NCBI GenBank assembly: GCA_027623235.1
Contig: JAQBVJ010000022.1
Span: 1 to 64,000 of the forward strand
Length of the DNA: 64,000 bases
Direction: 5' to 3'
From: Planctomycetota bacterium
Lineage (GTDB): Bacteria; Planctomycetota; Planctomycetia; Planctomycetales; Planctomycetaceae
The position numbers and the translations under genes are program-made. Position 1 is the stretch's first letter. Each line of letters starts with the position of its first letter. The notes under the pieces are model-generated. The model saw nothing but the letters and a program-made list of their open reading frames with translations, was not told where the DNA came from and searched no databases. Below, piece after piece: positions 26,310-35,205 of the stretch.

Positions 26310-27076
26310 TCGTACCAGCGAGAGAGAACCGTGCTGCTCAGAACTCCCATCGCTCCGAAGATGACCAGCCCCAGCAGCGTTGAGGCGATCACGGCGGCGA
26401 ATAGCTGAGCCGTTTTCATCTGGTTCGACGTCATCATGATCAGGTAGCCCAGACCGAACTGATCGCGGCCGTAGCCGGCAAAGAACTCACCAACGATCGC
26501 ACCGATGACCGCCAGGCCGCTCGATGTGCGGGCTCCCGTGATGATGTGCGGCACCGAGGCCGGCAGCCGCAGCTTCGTCCACAACTGCCAGCGGCTCGCC
26601 TTGTGAAGGCGGAACAGGTCGAGCAGATCGGGATCGACCGACAGCATTCCGCTTGTCGCGTTCGTGATGATCGGAAACAGGCTGATGATGAATGCGACGA
26701 TGACGACGCTCTGAAACCCGTTTCCAAACCAGTTGATGATGAGCGGAGCGATCGCCACGATCGGGACTGTCTGCAGAAAGATCGCGTAGGGATAGCCGCT
26801 CAGCCGAATGATCCGCGACTGAGAAAACGCGAACGCGATTGCCGTTCCAGCAACAAGACTCGCCGTAAATCCACTGAGGGCTGCCAGTGCTGTCACGCCT
26901 GTCGCGCGGGCAAGTTTTTCGAAGTGCTCCCACGCGACGTTTGCCACTTCGACGGGACTCGGAACAAGAAACGATGGCGTGTCGAACCAGCGAACCAGAA
27001 CGTGCCAGGTGACGATAATGGCCACAGCCAGTACGAGCGGCGGGATGGAATCACGAAGGACGGCGCGGAGTTTCAT
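26300..27076 (-). CDS. ABC transporter permease (SsuC/TauC-like)
   Basis: A 258-residue inner-membrane permease with about six helices. The cytoplasmic EAA-type loop is visible as FRLHKASRWQLWTKLRLPAS VPHIITGARTS, and GAIVGEFF follows, as in nitrate/sulfonate/taurine and riboflavin-precursor permeases. Its start overlaps the stop of the ATPase gene by four bases (ATGA), so both are coupled. No substrate-binding protein gene is adjacent, so the cargo cannot be predicted. Convergent with and overlapping the rlmB end by ten bases. Confidence 0.9.
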   Translation of the reverse strand: MKLRAVLRDSIPPLVLAVAIIVTWHVLVRWFDTPSFLVPSPVEVANVAWEHFEKLARATGVTALAALSGFTASLVAGTAIAFAFSQSRIIRLSGYPYAIFLQTVPIVAIAPLIINWFGNGFQSVVIVAFIISLFPIITNATSGMLSVDPDLLDLFRLHKASRWQLWTKLRLPASVPHIITGARTSSGLAVIGAIVGEFFAGYGRDQFGLGYLIMMTSNQMKTAQLFAAVIASTLLGLVIFGAMGVLSSTVLSRWYDHE

Positions 27077-27861
27077 GCCGCGTCCTCCGCAGCCGCTCGC
27101 AGCAGACGGCTGACTTCGCCACAGAGTTTTGCGAAGCTCGCGTCAGCCCGCAGTTCTGGTTTTCGCGGATAGTCAAACGGCACGGCGATCTCGCCCAGAA
27201 TCGTGGCCGGCCGACGACTCATCACGAGCACACGCTGGCTGAGAAACACCGCCTCTGCCACGTTGTGAGTCACGAACAATCCGGTCCAGCGTTTCTCCCA
27301 CCAGATGCGCTGCAGTTCTTCGTTGAGCTGCTGTCGCAGGATGTCGTCGAGGGCAGCAAACGGCTCGTCAAGCAGCAGCAGTTCCGGCTCCGTCACGAGG
27401 GCCCGCGCGAGCGACACGCGCATCCGCATCCCGCCGGAAAGCTGCCGTGGCCGCTTCGTCGCGTCTTCCGGGTTGAGCCCGATCAGCGCGAGCGACTCTG
27501 CGATGAGCTGTTCGGAATCCACTTTTGCCGAAGCAGCCCCCTGTCCGGTCGGCAGTTCCAGTGGCAGGCGGATGTTGCTGGCGACGCTGCGCCACGGCAG
27601 CAGATTCGGATCCTGAAAAACGAACGCCGTTCGAAGTCCACGTGCTCCCGGCGCCGCGCCGCGAATCTGCATCGAACCCGACGAGAGATTCCTCAACCCG
27701 GCCACCAGCCGCAACAGCGTCGACTTTCCGCAACCCGACGGACCGACGAGTGAAACGAACTCGCCTTCCGCCACAGACAGGTTCACGTCGCGCACGACTG
27801 TCTCGCCCCCGTTGTAGCTCATCGAGAGCTGTCGGCAGTCGATCAGCGGAGCATCAGGCAT
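27073..27861 (-). CDS. ABC transporter ATP-binding protein (SsuB/TauB-like)
   Basis: A 262-residue ATPase with Walker A GPSGCGKST (residues 40-48), Q-loop FVFQDPNLLPWRSV, signature LSGGMRMRVSLARALVTEPE, Walker B LLLLDEPFAALDD and switch VTHNVAEAVFLS. The FQDPNLLPW and NVAEAVFL forms are typical of the nitrate/sulfonate/taurine family. It powers the permease encoded directly downstream. A 175-base spacer separates it from the divergent ThuA gene. Confidence 0.93.
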   Translation of the reverse strand: MPDAPLIDCRQLSMSYNGGETVVRDVNLSVAEGEFVSLVGPSGCGKSTLLRLVAGLRNLSSGSMQIRGAAPGARGLRTAFVFQDPNLLPWRSVASNIRLPLELPTGQGAASAKVDSEQLIAESLALIGLNPEDATKRPRQLSGGMRMRVSLARALVTEPELLLLDEPFAALDDILRQQLNEELQRIWWEKRWTGLFVTHNVAEAVFLSQRVLVMSRRPATILGEIAVPFDYPRKPELRADASFAKLCGEVSRLLRAAAEDAA

Positions 27862-28036
27862 AAGTCTTCCGGAATCGATTTCAAGTGACCTTCGAGCCGC
27901 GAGTTTATCGGCATCACCAATCCTAACCGCCAGCCCGAATTGATTTCAGGTGAGGACTTCACCCGATTAGACTTTCGCGACGGGCGAGGTAGCAGCTATT
28001 CTTTTCAATCTGCACGACTCAGCTGAGAAATCAACC

Positions 28037-28975
28037 ATGAGACATTTTCTTTGGACTGCACTCCTGCTGACCGGCTTCACCGTGATTCCGGAGACACGCG
28101 TCTTCGCCGACCCGATTCGCGTTGTGATCTGGGATGAGCAGCAGCCTTCGCAGAAGCAGGCGTATCCGGAATTCCTCGGCGACTACATTGCCGCTTACCT
28201 GAAGCAGCAGCCCGGTCTCGATGTCACCTCGGTCTCGCTTTCGTCGAAAGACAAAGGCCTCGACCCGAAAACGTTCGGCAACTGCGACGTCCTCATCTGG
28301 TGGGGCCACGTTCGGAACCGGGACATCACGCCGGACGAAGCCATGCCGATCGTCGAGCGGATTCAACGCGGCGAGCTGTCGTTGATCGCGCTGCACTCGG
28401 CTCACTGGGCGACGCCATTTGTCATGGCGATGCACGAACGGGCAAAGTTCGACGCGATTAACGGACTGCCGGAAGCGGATCGCGAGAAAGCCCGTGTCGA
28501 GTTTCTCGGCGAGTTCGTCCGGCGAGCTCCGCAGCGCGACGCGGAGCTCAGCCCGAAAGTTGTCTCCATTAAAAAATCGGCGGACGGAACCACAGTCATC
28601 CAGATGACTCGCCCGAACTGCTGCTTCCCCGGCTACCGCAACGATGGCAAGCCCAGCGAGATGACGACGCTGCTGCCGGATCATCCCATCGCCAGGGACA
28701 TCCCGAAAAAGTTCACGCTGGCTCACACGGAAATGTACGATGAGCCGAACCACGTGCCGGAACCGGACGCAGTCATCTTCCGCGAGGACTGGAAACTCGG
28801 CGAGCACTTTCGCAGCGGAGCGGTCTGGAACCTCGGTAAAGGCAAGGTCTTTTACTTTCGGCCTGGCCACGAAACTCACGCCGTCTTCACGGACCCCGTA
28901 CCGATGACAATTGTCGAAAACGCCGTCCGGTGGCTGGGAGCGGACATCGTGAAACAAAAGGCTGCCCGGAACTGA
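28037..28975 (+). CDS. Secreted ThuA-domain protein
   Basis: A 312-residue protein with a Sec signal peptide (MRHFLWTALLLTGFTVIPET) and one ThuA (glutamine-amidotransferase-like) domain: RVVIWDEQQPSQKQAYPE, LIWWGHVRNRDI, LIALHSAHW, HPIARDIPKKFTLAHTEMYD and GKVFYFRPGHETHAVF. ThuA proteins are tied to sugar (trehalose) use; the enzymatic reaction of secreted planctomycete members is unsettled. The sequence has no neighbouring oxidoreductase of the usual Gfo/Idh type. Faces the convergent folP gene. Confidence 0.88.
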   Translation: MRHFLWTALLLTGFTVIPETRVFADPIRVVIWDEQQPSQKQAYPEFLGDYIAAYLKQQPGLDVTSVSLSSKDKGLDPKTFGNCDVLIWWGHVRNRDITPDEAMPIVERIQRGELSLIALHSAHWATPFVMAMHERAKFDAINGLPEADREKARVEFLGEFVRRAPQRDAELSPKVVSIKKSADGTTVIQMTRPNCCFPGYRNDGKPSEMTTLLPDHPIARDIPKKFTLAHTEMYDEPNHVPEPDAVIFREDWKLGEHFRSGAVWNLGKGKVFYFRPGHETHAVFTDPVPMTIVENAVRWLGADIVKQKAARN

Positions 28976-29000
28976 GGCCGAACTGCCACTATTCTTAATG

Positions 29001-29040
29001 CGGACAGCTAAGGCTTGTCCGGTGACGAATTCAATTCGTC
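29001..29040. terminator. Hairpin plus 17-bp palindrome between convergent genes
   Basis: CGGACA (29001-29006) pairs with 29016-29021, followed by the palindrome GACGAATT-C-AATTCGTC (29024-29040) that overlaps the folP stop codon. Placed between two convergent genes it may end transcription from both sides, but there is no T tract. Confidence 0.3.
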
Positions 29041-29900
29041 GGGTGGCCGGTGACGATCGCGTGCCAGGCGAGCAGCGCGTCTTTCGTTTCCCTCACGTCG
29101 TGAACGCGGAGGATGTCTGCCGACTGGCTGGCCGCGGCGATCGCGACACCGATCGTGCCGGCAAGACGCTCTTCGACCGCGCGGCCGAGGACCTTTGACA
29201 GAAACCGCTTTCGCGAATGACCGATCAGCACCGGTCGGCCGAGCGACCGTAAGTCCGCGATGTTTGAAAGCAGCTCGACATTGTGCTGAGCCGTCTTGCC
29301 GAATCCGATTCCCGGATCCGTGACAACCCGTTCTCTGGCGATTCCTCGCGACTCAAGGTGAGTCAACCGCGCGGAAAGAAACTCGCGCACTTCCGAAACG
29401 ACGTCGCCGTAAACCGGTTCGTTCTGCATCGTCTGCGGTGTGCCCAGAATGTGCATGCAGATCACACCGCAGTTGAACTCGCCACAGACGTCAATGATTT
29501 CCGGCTCAAACGTCAGACCGGAAATGTCGTTGACGATGTCGGCTCCGGCCAGCAGTGATTGCCGGGCGACTTCGGCTTTCGTCGTGTCGATCGAGATCAG
29601 CCGGTCCGTTTGCGAGCGGAGTTTCGAGATCACGCCGACGACGCGGCGCAGCTCTTCGTCGAGAGAAACCGGCTCGGACCCAGGCCGCGTGGATTCTCCG
29701 CCGATATCCAGAATGTCGGCTCCGTCTTCGCCCAGCTTCAGCGCGTGTTCGACGGCGGAGTCCGTTGCCAGAAAACTTCCGCCGTCGGAAAAACTGTCCG
29801 GCGTCACATTGACGATGCCCATCACGAGGGGAAATCGTCCGAGCTGCAGCGCATGCTCACCGAAACGCCAGGGAAGCGTCCCGGTGCCGGGTGAACTCAC
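29031..29900 (-). CDS. folP: Dihydropteroate synthase
   Basis: A 289-residue enzyme of folate biosynthesis that joins p-aminobenzoate to hydroxymethyl-dihydropterin diphosphate. Motifs: MGIVNVTPDSFSDGG, DILDIGGESTRPGSEPV, ISIDTTKAEVARQSL, DIVNDISG, VVTDPGIGFGKT and LIGHSRKRFL. Start is GTG 29900, whose first bases overlap the TGA of the upstream membrane-protein gene (GTGA), so translation is probably coupled. Other folate genes are not in the window. Confidence 0.95.
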   Translation of the reverse strand: MSSPGTGTLPWRFGEHALQLGRFPLVMGIVNVTPDSFSDGGSFLATDSAVEHALKLGEDGADILDIGGESTRPGSEPVSLDEELRRVVGVISKLRSQTDRLISIDTTKAEVARQSLLAGADIVNDISGLTFEPEIIDVCGEFNCGVICMHILGTPQTMQNEPVYGDVVSEVREFLSARLTHLESRGIARERVVTDPGIGFGKTAQHNVELLSNIADLRSLGRPVLIGHSRKRFLSKVLGRAVEERLAGTIGVAIAAASQSADILRVHDVRETKDALLAWHAIVTGHPTN

Positions 29901-30583
29901 TGGACGATCTCCATCTCAAGAAACTTCCAGGGACTCTTCTGCAGTTCCGCGGCCAGACGCTGCTGTGTCTGCCAGCGGGTTGCGTGACTCTCCGCTTCCA
30001 GCTTCGGACACTTCTCTGGCAGCTTTTCCAGCAGCGACTTTTGAACGAGCATCGCGCGAACCTTGCGGGTTCGAACGTCGCCCGCGCATTCATTCGTCAG
30101 GCAGATGAGGTACCGCGTCGATTTCGTTTCGAGACCCATGTCGCGCCGAACGACGCCGGCCGCAAACTTTTCCGCGACCTCGTTCAAAACGGAGTTCAGG
30201 TAGTACCAGTAGTCTGCTTTCGGCAGAGGCAGCGTGGCGTCCTGCTCGGTCGTTTTTTGAGCGGCGTCAACAATTTCCGCGGCGGCGACGGAGTTCAGAA
30301 ACACGTCCAGGCAGGTTTTTTCGAGGATCGTCCGAATCCGCAGCGTGCCGTCGGAAATCGAGTTCAACGACACGTTCAGTCGATCGAAGAACTCTTTCTT
30401 TTCCCATCTCCGCTTCGCCCGCCAGTTGCCGACGATCCAGCCAATCGCCATCACGCCCAGGCCAGTCAGAAACGTGACCCAGTGATCCTCAATCAGATCG
30501 GTGACTGCCTCGACAATTTTATCCATGGCTCGGGAGACTTCCTGAAAGCGTTGAGCGGCCGCGACGAAGACCACCTTCTGCAT
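29897..30583 (-). CDS. Single-helix membrane protein of unknown function
   Basis: Up to 228 residues with one membrane helix (WVTFLTGLGVMAIGWIVGNW), a charged juxtamembrane stretch (RAKRRWEKKEFFDRLN), and a helical cytoplasmic domain. I do not recognise the family. An internal ATG at 30526 (MDKIVEAVTDLIEDHW) is at least as good a start. Its stop overlaps the folP start in GTGA, so it regulates or at least accompanies folP expression. It sits eight bases after the stop of the upstream SMP-30/FG-GAP gene, with all three genes on the same strand. Confidence 0.75.
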   Translation of the reverse strand: MQKVVFVAAAQRFQEVSRAMDKIVEAVTDLIEDHWVTFLTGLGVMAIGWIVGNWRAKRRWEKKEFFDRLNVSLNSISDGTLRIRTILEKTCLDVFLNSVAAAEIVDAAQKTTEQDATLPLPKADYWYYLNSVLNEVAEKFAAGVVRRDMGLETKSTRYLICLTNECAGDVRTRKVRAMLVQKSLLEKLPEKCPKLEAESHATRWQTQQRLAAELQKSPWKFLEMEIVQ

Positions 30584-30590
30584 TGATGAC

Positions 30591-32786
30591 TCAACGCTGC
30601 AGCAGCAGGTTCACGCCCTTTTTGTTGCTCAGCGCGATGTCCATGCGGCCGTCGCCGTCGTAGTCGATGCACTGAAATTGAGTGCCGAGCCCCGTGTTCC
30701 GACCGGCGACGATTTCGTGCGCGATGAACTCCGGCGCGGAGCCTTTCTTTTTCTTCACCTCGAACCAGTACATCAGTGAGGCGTCTCTCGCTCCCGGATC
30801 GCCGCCGTTATGAGCGAAGAAGCGTTTGCCGGTCACGATGTCCCGCTGCCCGTCGCCGTTGATATCGACGTACTCCATCGCGTGCGTCTGCGAGTTCGAT
30901 TCCTGAATCGTGTGCGCTTTGAACTGCGGCTTGTCTTTGGTGCCAACGTTTTCGAACCACCACACGCCGAATGCGTGCGCCGAACTTCCGATGACGTCCA
31001 TGTCTCCATCGAGATCCAGATCGTCGACGTGAATGTCGGCCAGCCGCTCGGGGTTCACGCCGTCTTTGGCGAGTGCGTAGGGATGAAACGGCCACGGACC
31101 GGCATTCGGATCCTCTGGCTGAGACCAGTACCCGTGAGCGATCAGCACGTCGGTTCGGCCGTCCTGGTTGAGGTCGCCATAACCCAGCCCGTGGTAATAC
31201 TTGAACGTGCCGTTTTTGTTGGGGTCGCCGGGCTCGCTGATGAAGTTGAATTTCCACTTCTTCGTAACATCCGCGCCGGTCGGAATCGGCGAGAAGCCCA
31301 TGCGTGCTTCCGGCTGCGATCCGTAAACGAACTCGGGTTTCCCATCGCCGGTGATGTCAGCGAAATCGGGCGATTCGTTGCAGATGCTGCTCCAGATTTC
31401 GTGCTCAGCCCACTTGTCGCTCGGCTTGCCCGGGTTGCGGTACCAGTGAAACGGAGCTCCGGGAAAACCGATGACGCAGATGTCGAGCCGGCCGTCTCCG
31501 TCAAAATCGTGGACGGCATTCGCGAAGCTGTTTGAGTAACCAACGCCGGCGACGAATTTTCCGACCGGGCGGAATCCGTGCATCTTCCATTGGCCTTTGG
31601 ACGCGTTTTTCGGAGCTTCGTACCAGACGTCTCCCGCGACGACATCGTTGTGGCCGTCACCGTTCAGGTCGCCCACCGCAACGCCTTCCGAACGGAATTC
31701 CCGATCAAGGATGATCCGTTCCCAGCCGCGATCCGCCTGCGCATCGATCAGCGGAATGTGATATCCAGGCACCTTCAGCTTGATCCGGTACAGACTCTGA
31801 TCGACCGTCACGTAGAGCGTCGACAGCTCCTCGCCAGTTCCAAATCGCACGTTGCTCGGCAGTCCAACCGGGTCGGCATCAACTTTGTCCTGGTTTTCCG
31901 CACCCGTCGGGATGAAGGCGATTTCTTCGCCCTTTGAGTTGATGACCGAAACGCCCGGCCGTTTGAGACTGCGGAGCGTCAGATAAATGTTGCCCTGACT
32001 GTCAGCGGTCATTCCGTCGCAGCCGGCTTCGGTGCCGTAGTCCTGCAGAATTCTTCGAGGCCCGTTGGGGAGCCCGTCCGGCCCGAGTGGGAACGCGTAA
32101 ATCTTCATGGCTCCGGGTTTGGGTTTCTCGTCACCGAAGCCGATTCGATCCGTGCCGTTGTTGTGGTCGGCGACGTAAAGCGTTCTCTGATCGGGGCTGA
32201 GTGTGATTCCGTTTGGCTTTTCGCAGTCCTTTGTGACGAGAGTGACCGAGCCGTCGAGTTCGACTCGCATGACGGTGCGGTGCTCAAGTTCGCGCGGCTC
32301 AGCCCCGAGATACCTCGGGTCGGAAAAATAGATGCGGCCCTCGACGTCGATGTAAAGATCGTTGGGAGCGTTAAACCGCTTACCCTCGAACTTGCTTGCG
32401 ACGACCGTTCGCTTGCCGGTTTTGACGTCGTAACGGGCGATCGCTCGGCCGCCGAAATCCGATCCCTCAGCCGCAACCAGGAAGCCGTCCGCGTCAAACG
32501 AAAGTCCGTTTGATTTGAGGCTGTCTTCGGTGAAAGTGGTTGTCTTGCCGGTCTTCGGATCGAAGCGGAGGATTTGCCCCTTGTCCTCACCGAACGGAAT
32601 GTCGGAAAAATAAATCGATCCGTCCGGAGCCACGGCCGGCCCTTCGGTCAGGCCGCCGGTAATCTTCGCCGTGCGAGTGAAAAGTTTTTCCAGCTTCGCC
32701 CCGTCAGGCACGATCGGGTTTTGAGCCTGCAGAGTGCTCGCAGTGACTGCCAGCAGGCAGACAAGAAGGGCGGACGTCTTCGTCAT
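30591..32786 (-). CDS. Secreted SMP-30/gluconolactonase-like domain fused to FG-GAP repeats
   Basis: 731 residues: Sec signal peptide (TSALLVCLLAVTASTLQAQ), an SMP-30/gluconolactonase/strictosidine-synthase-like six-blade propeller (about 30-330; GLTEGPAVAPDGSIYFSDIP, FNAPNDLYIDVEGRIYFSDP, EKPNGITLSPDQRTLYVAD), then FG-GAP/VCBS repeats with calcium-type loops such as VGDLNGDGHNDVVAGD, DFDGDGRLDICV, DLNQDGRTDVLI, DLDLDGDMDVIG and DYDGDGRMDIAL. The first half may hydrolyse lactones or bind metal; the second is a calcium-binding integrin-alpha-like propeller. ATG 32786 is chosen because GGGAGA stands seven bases before it and it opens the signal peptide. Likely exported or cell-surface. Confidence 0.88.
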   Translation of the reverse strand: MTKTSALLVCLLAVTASTLQAQNPIVPDGAKLEKLFTRTAKITGGLTEGPAVAPDGSIYFSDIPFGEDKGQILRFDPKTGKTTTFTEDSLKSNGLSFDADGFLVAAEGSDFGGRAIARYDVKTGKRTVVASKFEGKRFNAPNDLYIDVEGRIYFSDPRYLGAEPRELEHRTVMRVELDGSVTLVTKDCEKPNGITLSPDQRTLYVADHNNGTDRIGFGDEKPKPGAMKIYAFPLGPDGLPNGPRRILQDYGTEAGCDGMTADSQGNIYLTLRSLKRPGVSVINSKGEEIAFIPTGAENQDKVDADPVGLPSNVRFGTGEELSTLYVTVDQSLYRIKLKVPGYHIPLIDAQADRGWERIILDREFRSEGVAVGDLNGDGHNDVVAGDVWYEAPKNASKGQWKMHGFRPVGKFVAGVGYSNSFANAVHDFDGDGRLDICVIGFPGAPFHWYRNPGKPSDKWAEHEIWSSICNESPDFADITGDGKPEFVYGSQPEARMGFSPIPTGADVTKKWKFNFISEPGDPNKNGTFKYYHGLGYGDLNQDGRTDVLIAHGYWSQPEDPNAGPWPFHPYALAKDGVNPERLADIHVDDLDLDGDMDVIGSSAHAFGVWWFENVGTKDKPQFKAHTIQESNSQTHAMEYVDINGDGQRDIVTGKRFFAHNGGDPGARDASLMYWFEVKKKKGSAPEFIAHEIVAGRNTGLGTQFQCIDYDGDGRMDIALSNKKGVNLLLQR

Positions 32787-33208
32787 CGTGGATTCTCCCA
32801 GCGGAAACGAGCACAGCTTGAGTGTCAGTCTTCGTGGGCGAATAGTCGCAGAGAGTTTTCCCGATCGCCAGTGAGTCGCAGTCGAGGAAGGATCGGCTGC
32901 CCGGCCCAGGGAATCGGGAATTCTGATTCCCAAAGTTCAACTGCTTCGCGCCTCCCTGGTGATGAATCCCGATTCCTGCCCCAATCGCAGACTGTGAAAT
33001 GTTTCTGCGTCAGGATGCGTTGCCGCATCCTCGGGCAGTCGACCAGATTATTTGAGGAAGGCCGAGTCCGGGTCCTCATTCTTATTGTTCTCCGAGGAAC
33101 CGACTGCTCCGGCGGACTGTACTTCTCGAAACGAAAACTTTTTTCGTTTGAACCAGAGCAGATTGCCATCGCCGATGCGGAGACACCGGGTGTGACCGGC
33201 GGCTCAGG

Positions 33209-33233
33209 CGGCGCGGGAAGCCGCGCCGGTTTT
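33209..33233 (+). terminator. GC-rich hairpin with short T run
   Basis: CGGCGCGG (33209-33216) pairs exactly with 33221-33228 around GAAG, followed by GTTTT. It looks like a terminator but no plus-strand gene ends upstream, so it may be a relic or a dispersed palindrome. Confidence 0.4.
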
Positions 33234-33334
33234 CAGGGCGTTCCTCATTTTCAGCGAGCTCCTCAATCTGGTCATTCCCACTTGTTTCCCAGTTGTGTGT
33301 GAGGCAATGCTGCTCAGCGAGGAGACGTTATGAT

Positions 33335-33368
33335 ACTGTTTCATATTTTCATATTTTTGTGAAACGGT
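33335..33368. promoter_or_regulatory. Operator-like palindrome ACTGTTTCA-N16-TGAAACGGT
   Basis: The two 9-base arms (33335-33343 and 33360-33368) match at 8 of 9 positions across an AT-rich 16-base spacer. It sits about 90 bases before the sulfatase start and could bind a regulator. Function is not known. Confidence 0.3.
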
Positions 33369-33454
33369 GACGCTTCGTTGCAGAATAACAGTGATCTGAC
33401 ACCCTCGAAGGTCCGTCAGGAGATCGCTTTGCCATTGCCGAAGGACGAATTCAA

Positions 33455-34987
33455 ATGAGCCGAAAGCAGCAATTCGATGTGGCACAAGGGTGCGGGGGCA
33501 GAGGAATCCGGCGGAGGGACTTCATGCAGGCGACCGGGGCGGCCGCTCTGGCAGCAGGCCTGGGAACCAGTCTGCGTGGTGAGTCCTCGGCGAAGCGGCC
33601 GAACATTCTTTACCTGTTCTCGGACCAGTGGCGCGCGTCCGACCACGGCTACGCCGGCAATCAGGAAGTCATCACTCCGCATCTGGATGCTCTGGCCGGG
33701 GAGAGTCTGAACTTCACACATGCCGTCTCCGGAATTCCTGTGTGCTGTCCGCACCGGGCCTCGCTGCTGACGGGGAAGCGGCCGCTGTCTCACGGGCTCT
33801 ACCTGAACGACCTCTCTCTGACGACCGATCATCGATCGATCGCGCACTGCCTGAACGATGCCGGCTACGGAACGGGCTACATTGGTAAGTGGCATATCGA
33901 TGGCCAGGGCCGATCGGAATTTACTCCCGAGGATCGCCGGCAGGGATTCCGCTTCTGGCGCGGGCTCGAGTGCACTCACAACTACAACCAGTCGTTTTAT
34001 TACGCGACTTCGCCGGACCGGATTCCGTGGGAGGGGTACGAGCCGATCGCTCAGACGCGGATGGCTCAGGAGTTTCTCACCGATCGCTCCAAAGACGACA
34101 GTGCCGATCCGTTTGCCTTGTTCGTGTCGTGGGGGCCACCTCACGCGCCGTATCACACGGCTCCGGAAAAATACCGCGACATGTACGCGGGGCGACAGTT
34201 CACTCTGCGAGGCAACGTGCCGGACAATCATCACGCGGCCGCTCAGCGCGACTACCTGGGCTATTACGCGCACATGACCGCCCTCGACGACTGCGTCGGG
34301 GATTTGATGAGGACGCTGGAAGCCACGGGGCTCGCCGACAACACGATCGTCGTTTACACGTCGGACCACGGTGACATGCTGCACTCGCACGGCTTCATGA
34401 AGAAGCAGCAACCGTGGGACGAATCGGCGCGAGTGCCCTTCCTCGTTCGCTGGCCCGCCGGCATGGGTCGGAAGAAACGCGACACACCGGCGAGGATCGA
34501 CACGCCGGACATCATGCCGACATTGCTCGGCCTGTGCGGCGAAGCGGATCGGATCCCCGACGAAGTCGAAGGGCGGAATCTGTCGGGTGTCGTACGAGGC
34601 ACTGAGCGGCCGGACCTGGACTACGCTCCGATCCTGACCTGCCCGGCTCCGTTTGGTCAGTGGAGCCGCGACCACGGAGGACGCGAGTACCGCGGTTTGC
34701 GAACGGAGCGCTGGACGTACTGCGAAGACCTGAAGGGGCCGTGGCTTCTCTATGACAACGAGGCCGACCCGTTTCAGCAGAAAAATCTCGTTGGGAATCC
34801 TGCCCACGCGAAAATGCAACGGGAAATGGACGAACTTCTCGCAAGTCGCCTGAAGGAAACGGACGACGAATTCCTGCCGGGAAATGAGTACATCCGGCGC
34901 TCGGGCTACGTCGTGAATGAGCGATCGGGGACGGTCGACTATAACATCCCCTTCGATAAACGAAATTACACAAAGAGCCCTCTGTAG
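33455..34987 (+). CDS. Tat-exported sulfatase
   Basis: A 510-residue sulfatase with a twin-arginine leader (GIRRRDFMQATGAAALAAGL). Metal motif NILYLFSDQWRASDHGY; catalytic Cys97 in CCPHR, a C-x-P-x-R form that should be converted to formylglycine; then YIGKWHIDG, TSDHGDMLHSHGF. The TRIDTPDIMPTLLGLCG-like segment is typical of choline-/arylsulfatase-like planctomycete enzymes. The Tat leader, unlike the Sec leader of the 21-kb sulfatase, implies folding before export. The substrate is unknown. The only gene of its unit. Confidence 0.93.
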   Translation: MSRKQQFDVAQGCGGRGIRRRDFMQATGAAALAAGLGTSLRGESSAKRPNILYLFSDQWRASDHGYAGNQEVITPHLDALAGESLNFTHAVSGIPVCCPHRASLLTGKRPLSHGLYLNDLSLTTDHRSIAHCLNDAGYGTGYIGKWHIDGQGRSEFTPEDRRQGFRFWRGLECTHNYNQSFYYATSPDRIPWEGYEPIAQTRMAQEFLTDRSKDDSADPFALFVSWGPPHAPYHTAPEKYRDMYAGRQFTLRGNVPDNHHAAAQRDYLGYYAHMTALDDCVGDLMRTLEATGLADNTIVVYTSDHGDMLHSHGFMKKQQPWDESARVPFLVRWPAGMGRKKRDTPARIDTPDIMPTLLGLCGEADRIPDEVEGRNLSGVVRGTERPDLDYAPILTCPAPFGQWSRDHGGREYRGLRTERWTYCEDLKGPWLLYDNEADPFQQKNLVGNPAHAKMQREMDELLASRLKETDDEFLPGNEYIRRSGYVVNERSGTVDYNIPFDKRNYTKSPL

Positions 34988-35205
34988 AGCACGCCCACCG
35001 AAGTCGACGCAAAAACAGATGGAAACACGCCGTTTTCGACGTTTTTACCGATCAGCGACAATAAATCTGCCGGCTCAGGCATCTATTCAAAACAGTCCCG
35101 TTTTCCGCAGATTTTCGGTATCCTGAACCTCCGCTTTCAGAATCCTCAATGCGGTCCCCGCCCCACCTCGAACATCCCCCTCAAAAACTGCCTGGAGAAG
35201 ATTTA

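Larger units (their letters stand above)
32787..33454. other. 668-base spacer between divergent genes
   Basis: No credible gene. It holds short hairpins (GATGCGTTGCCGCATC near 33015, a CGGCGCGG stem at 33209-33228), and an AT-rich tract with an operator-like palindrome at 33335-33368 just ahead of the sulfatase. Short frames are without recognisable product. Confidence 0.5.

Noticed and set aside
33416-34819. 467-codon minus-strand frame within the Tat sulfatase
   Set aside because: Antisense shadow; the sulfatase motifs on the plus strand are complete.
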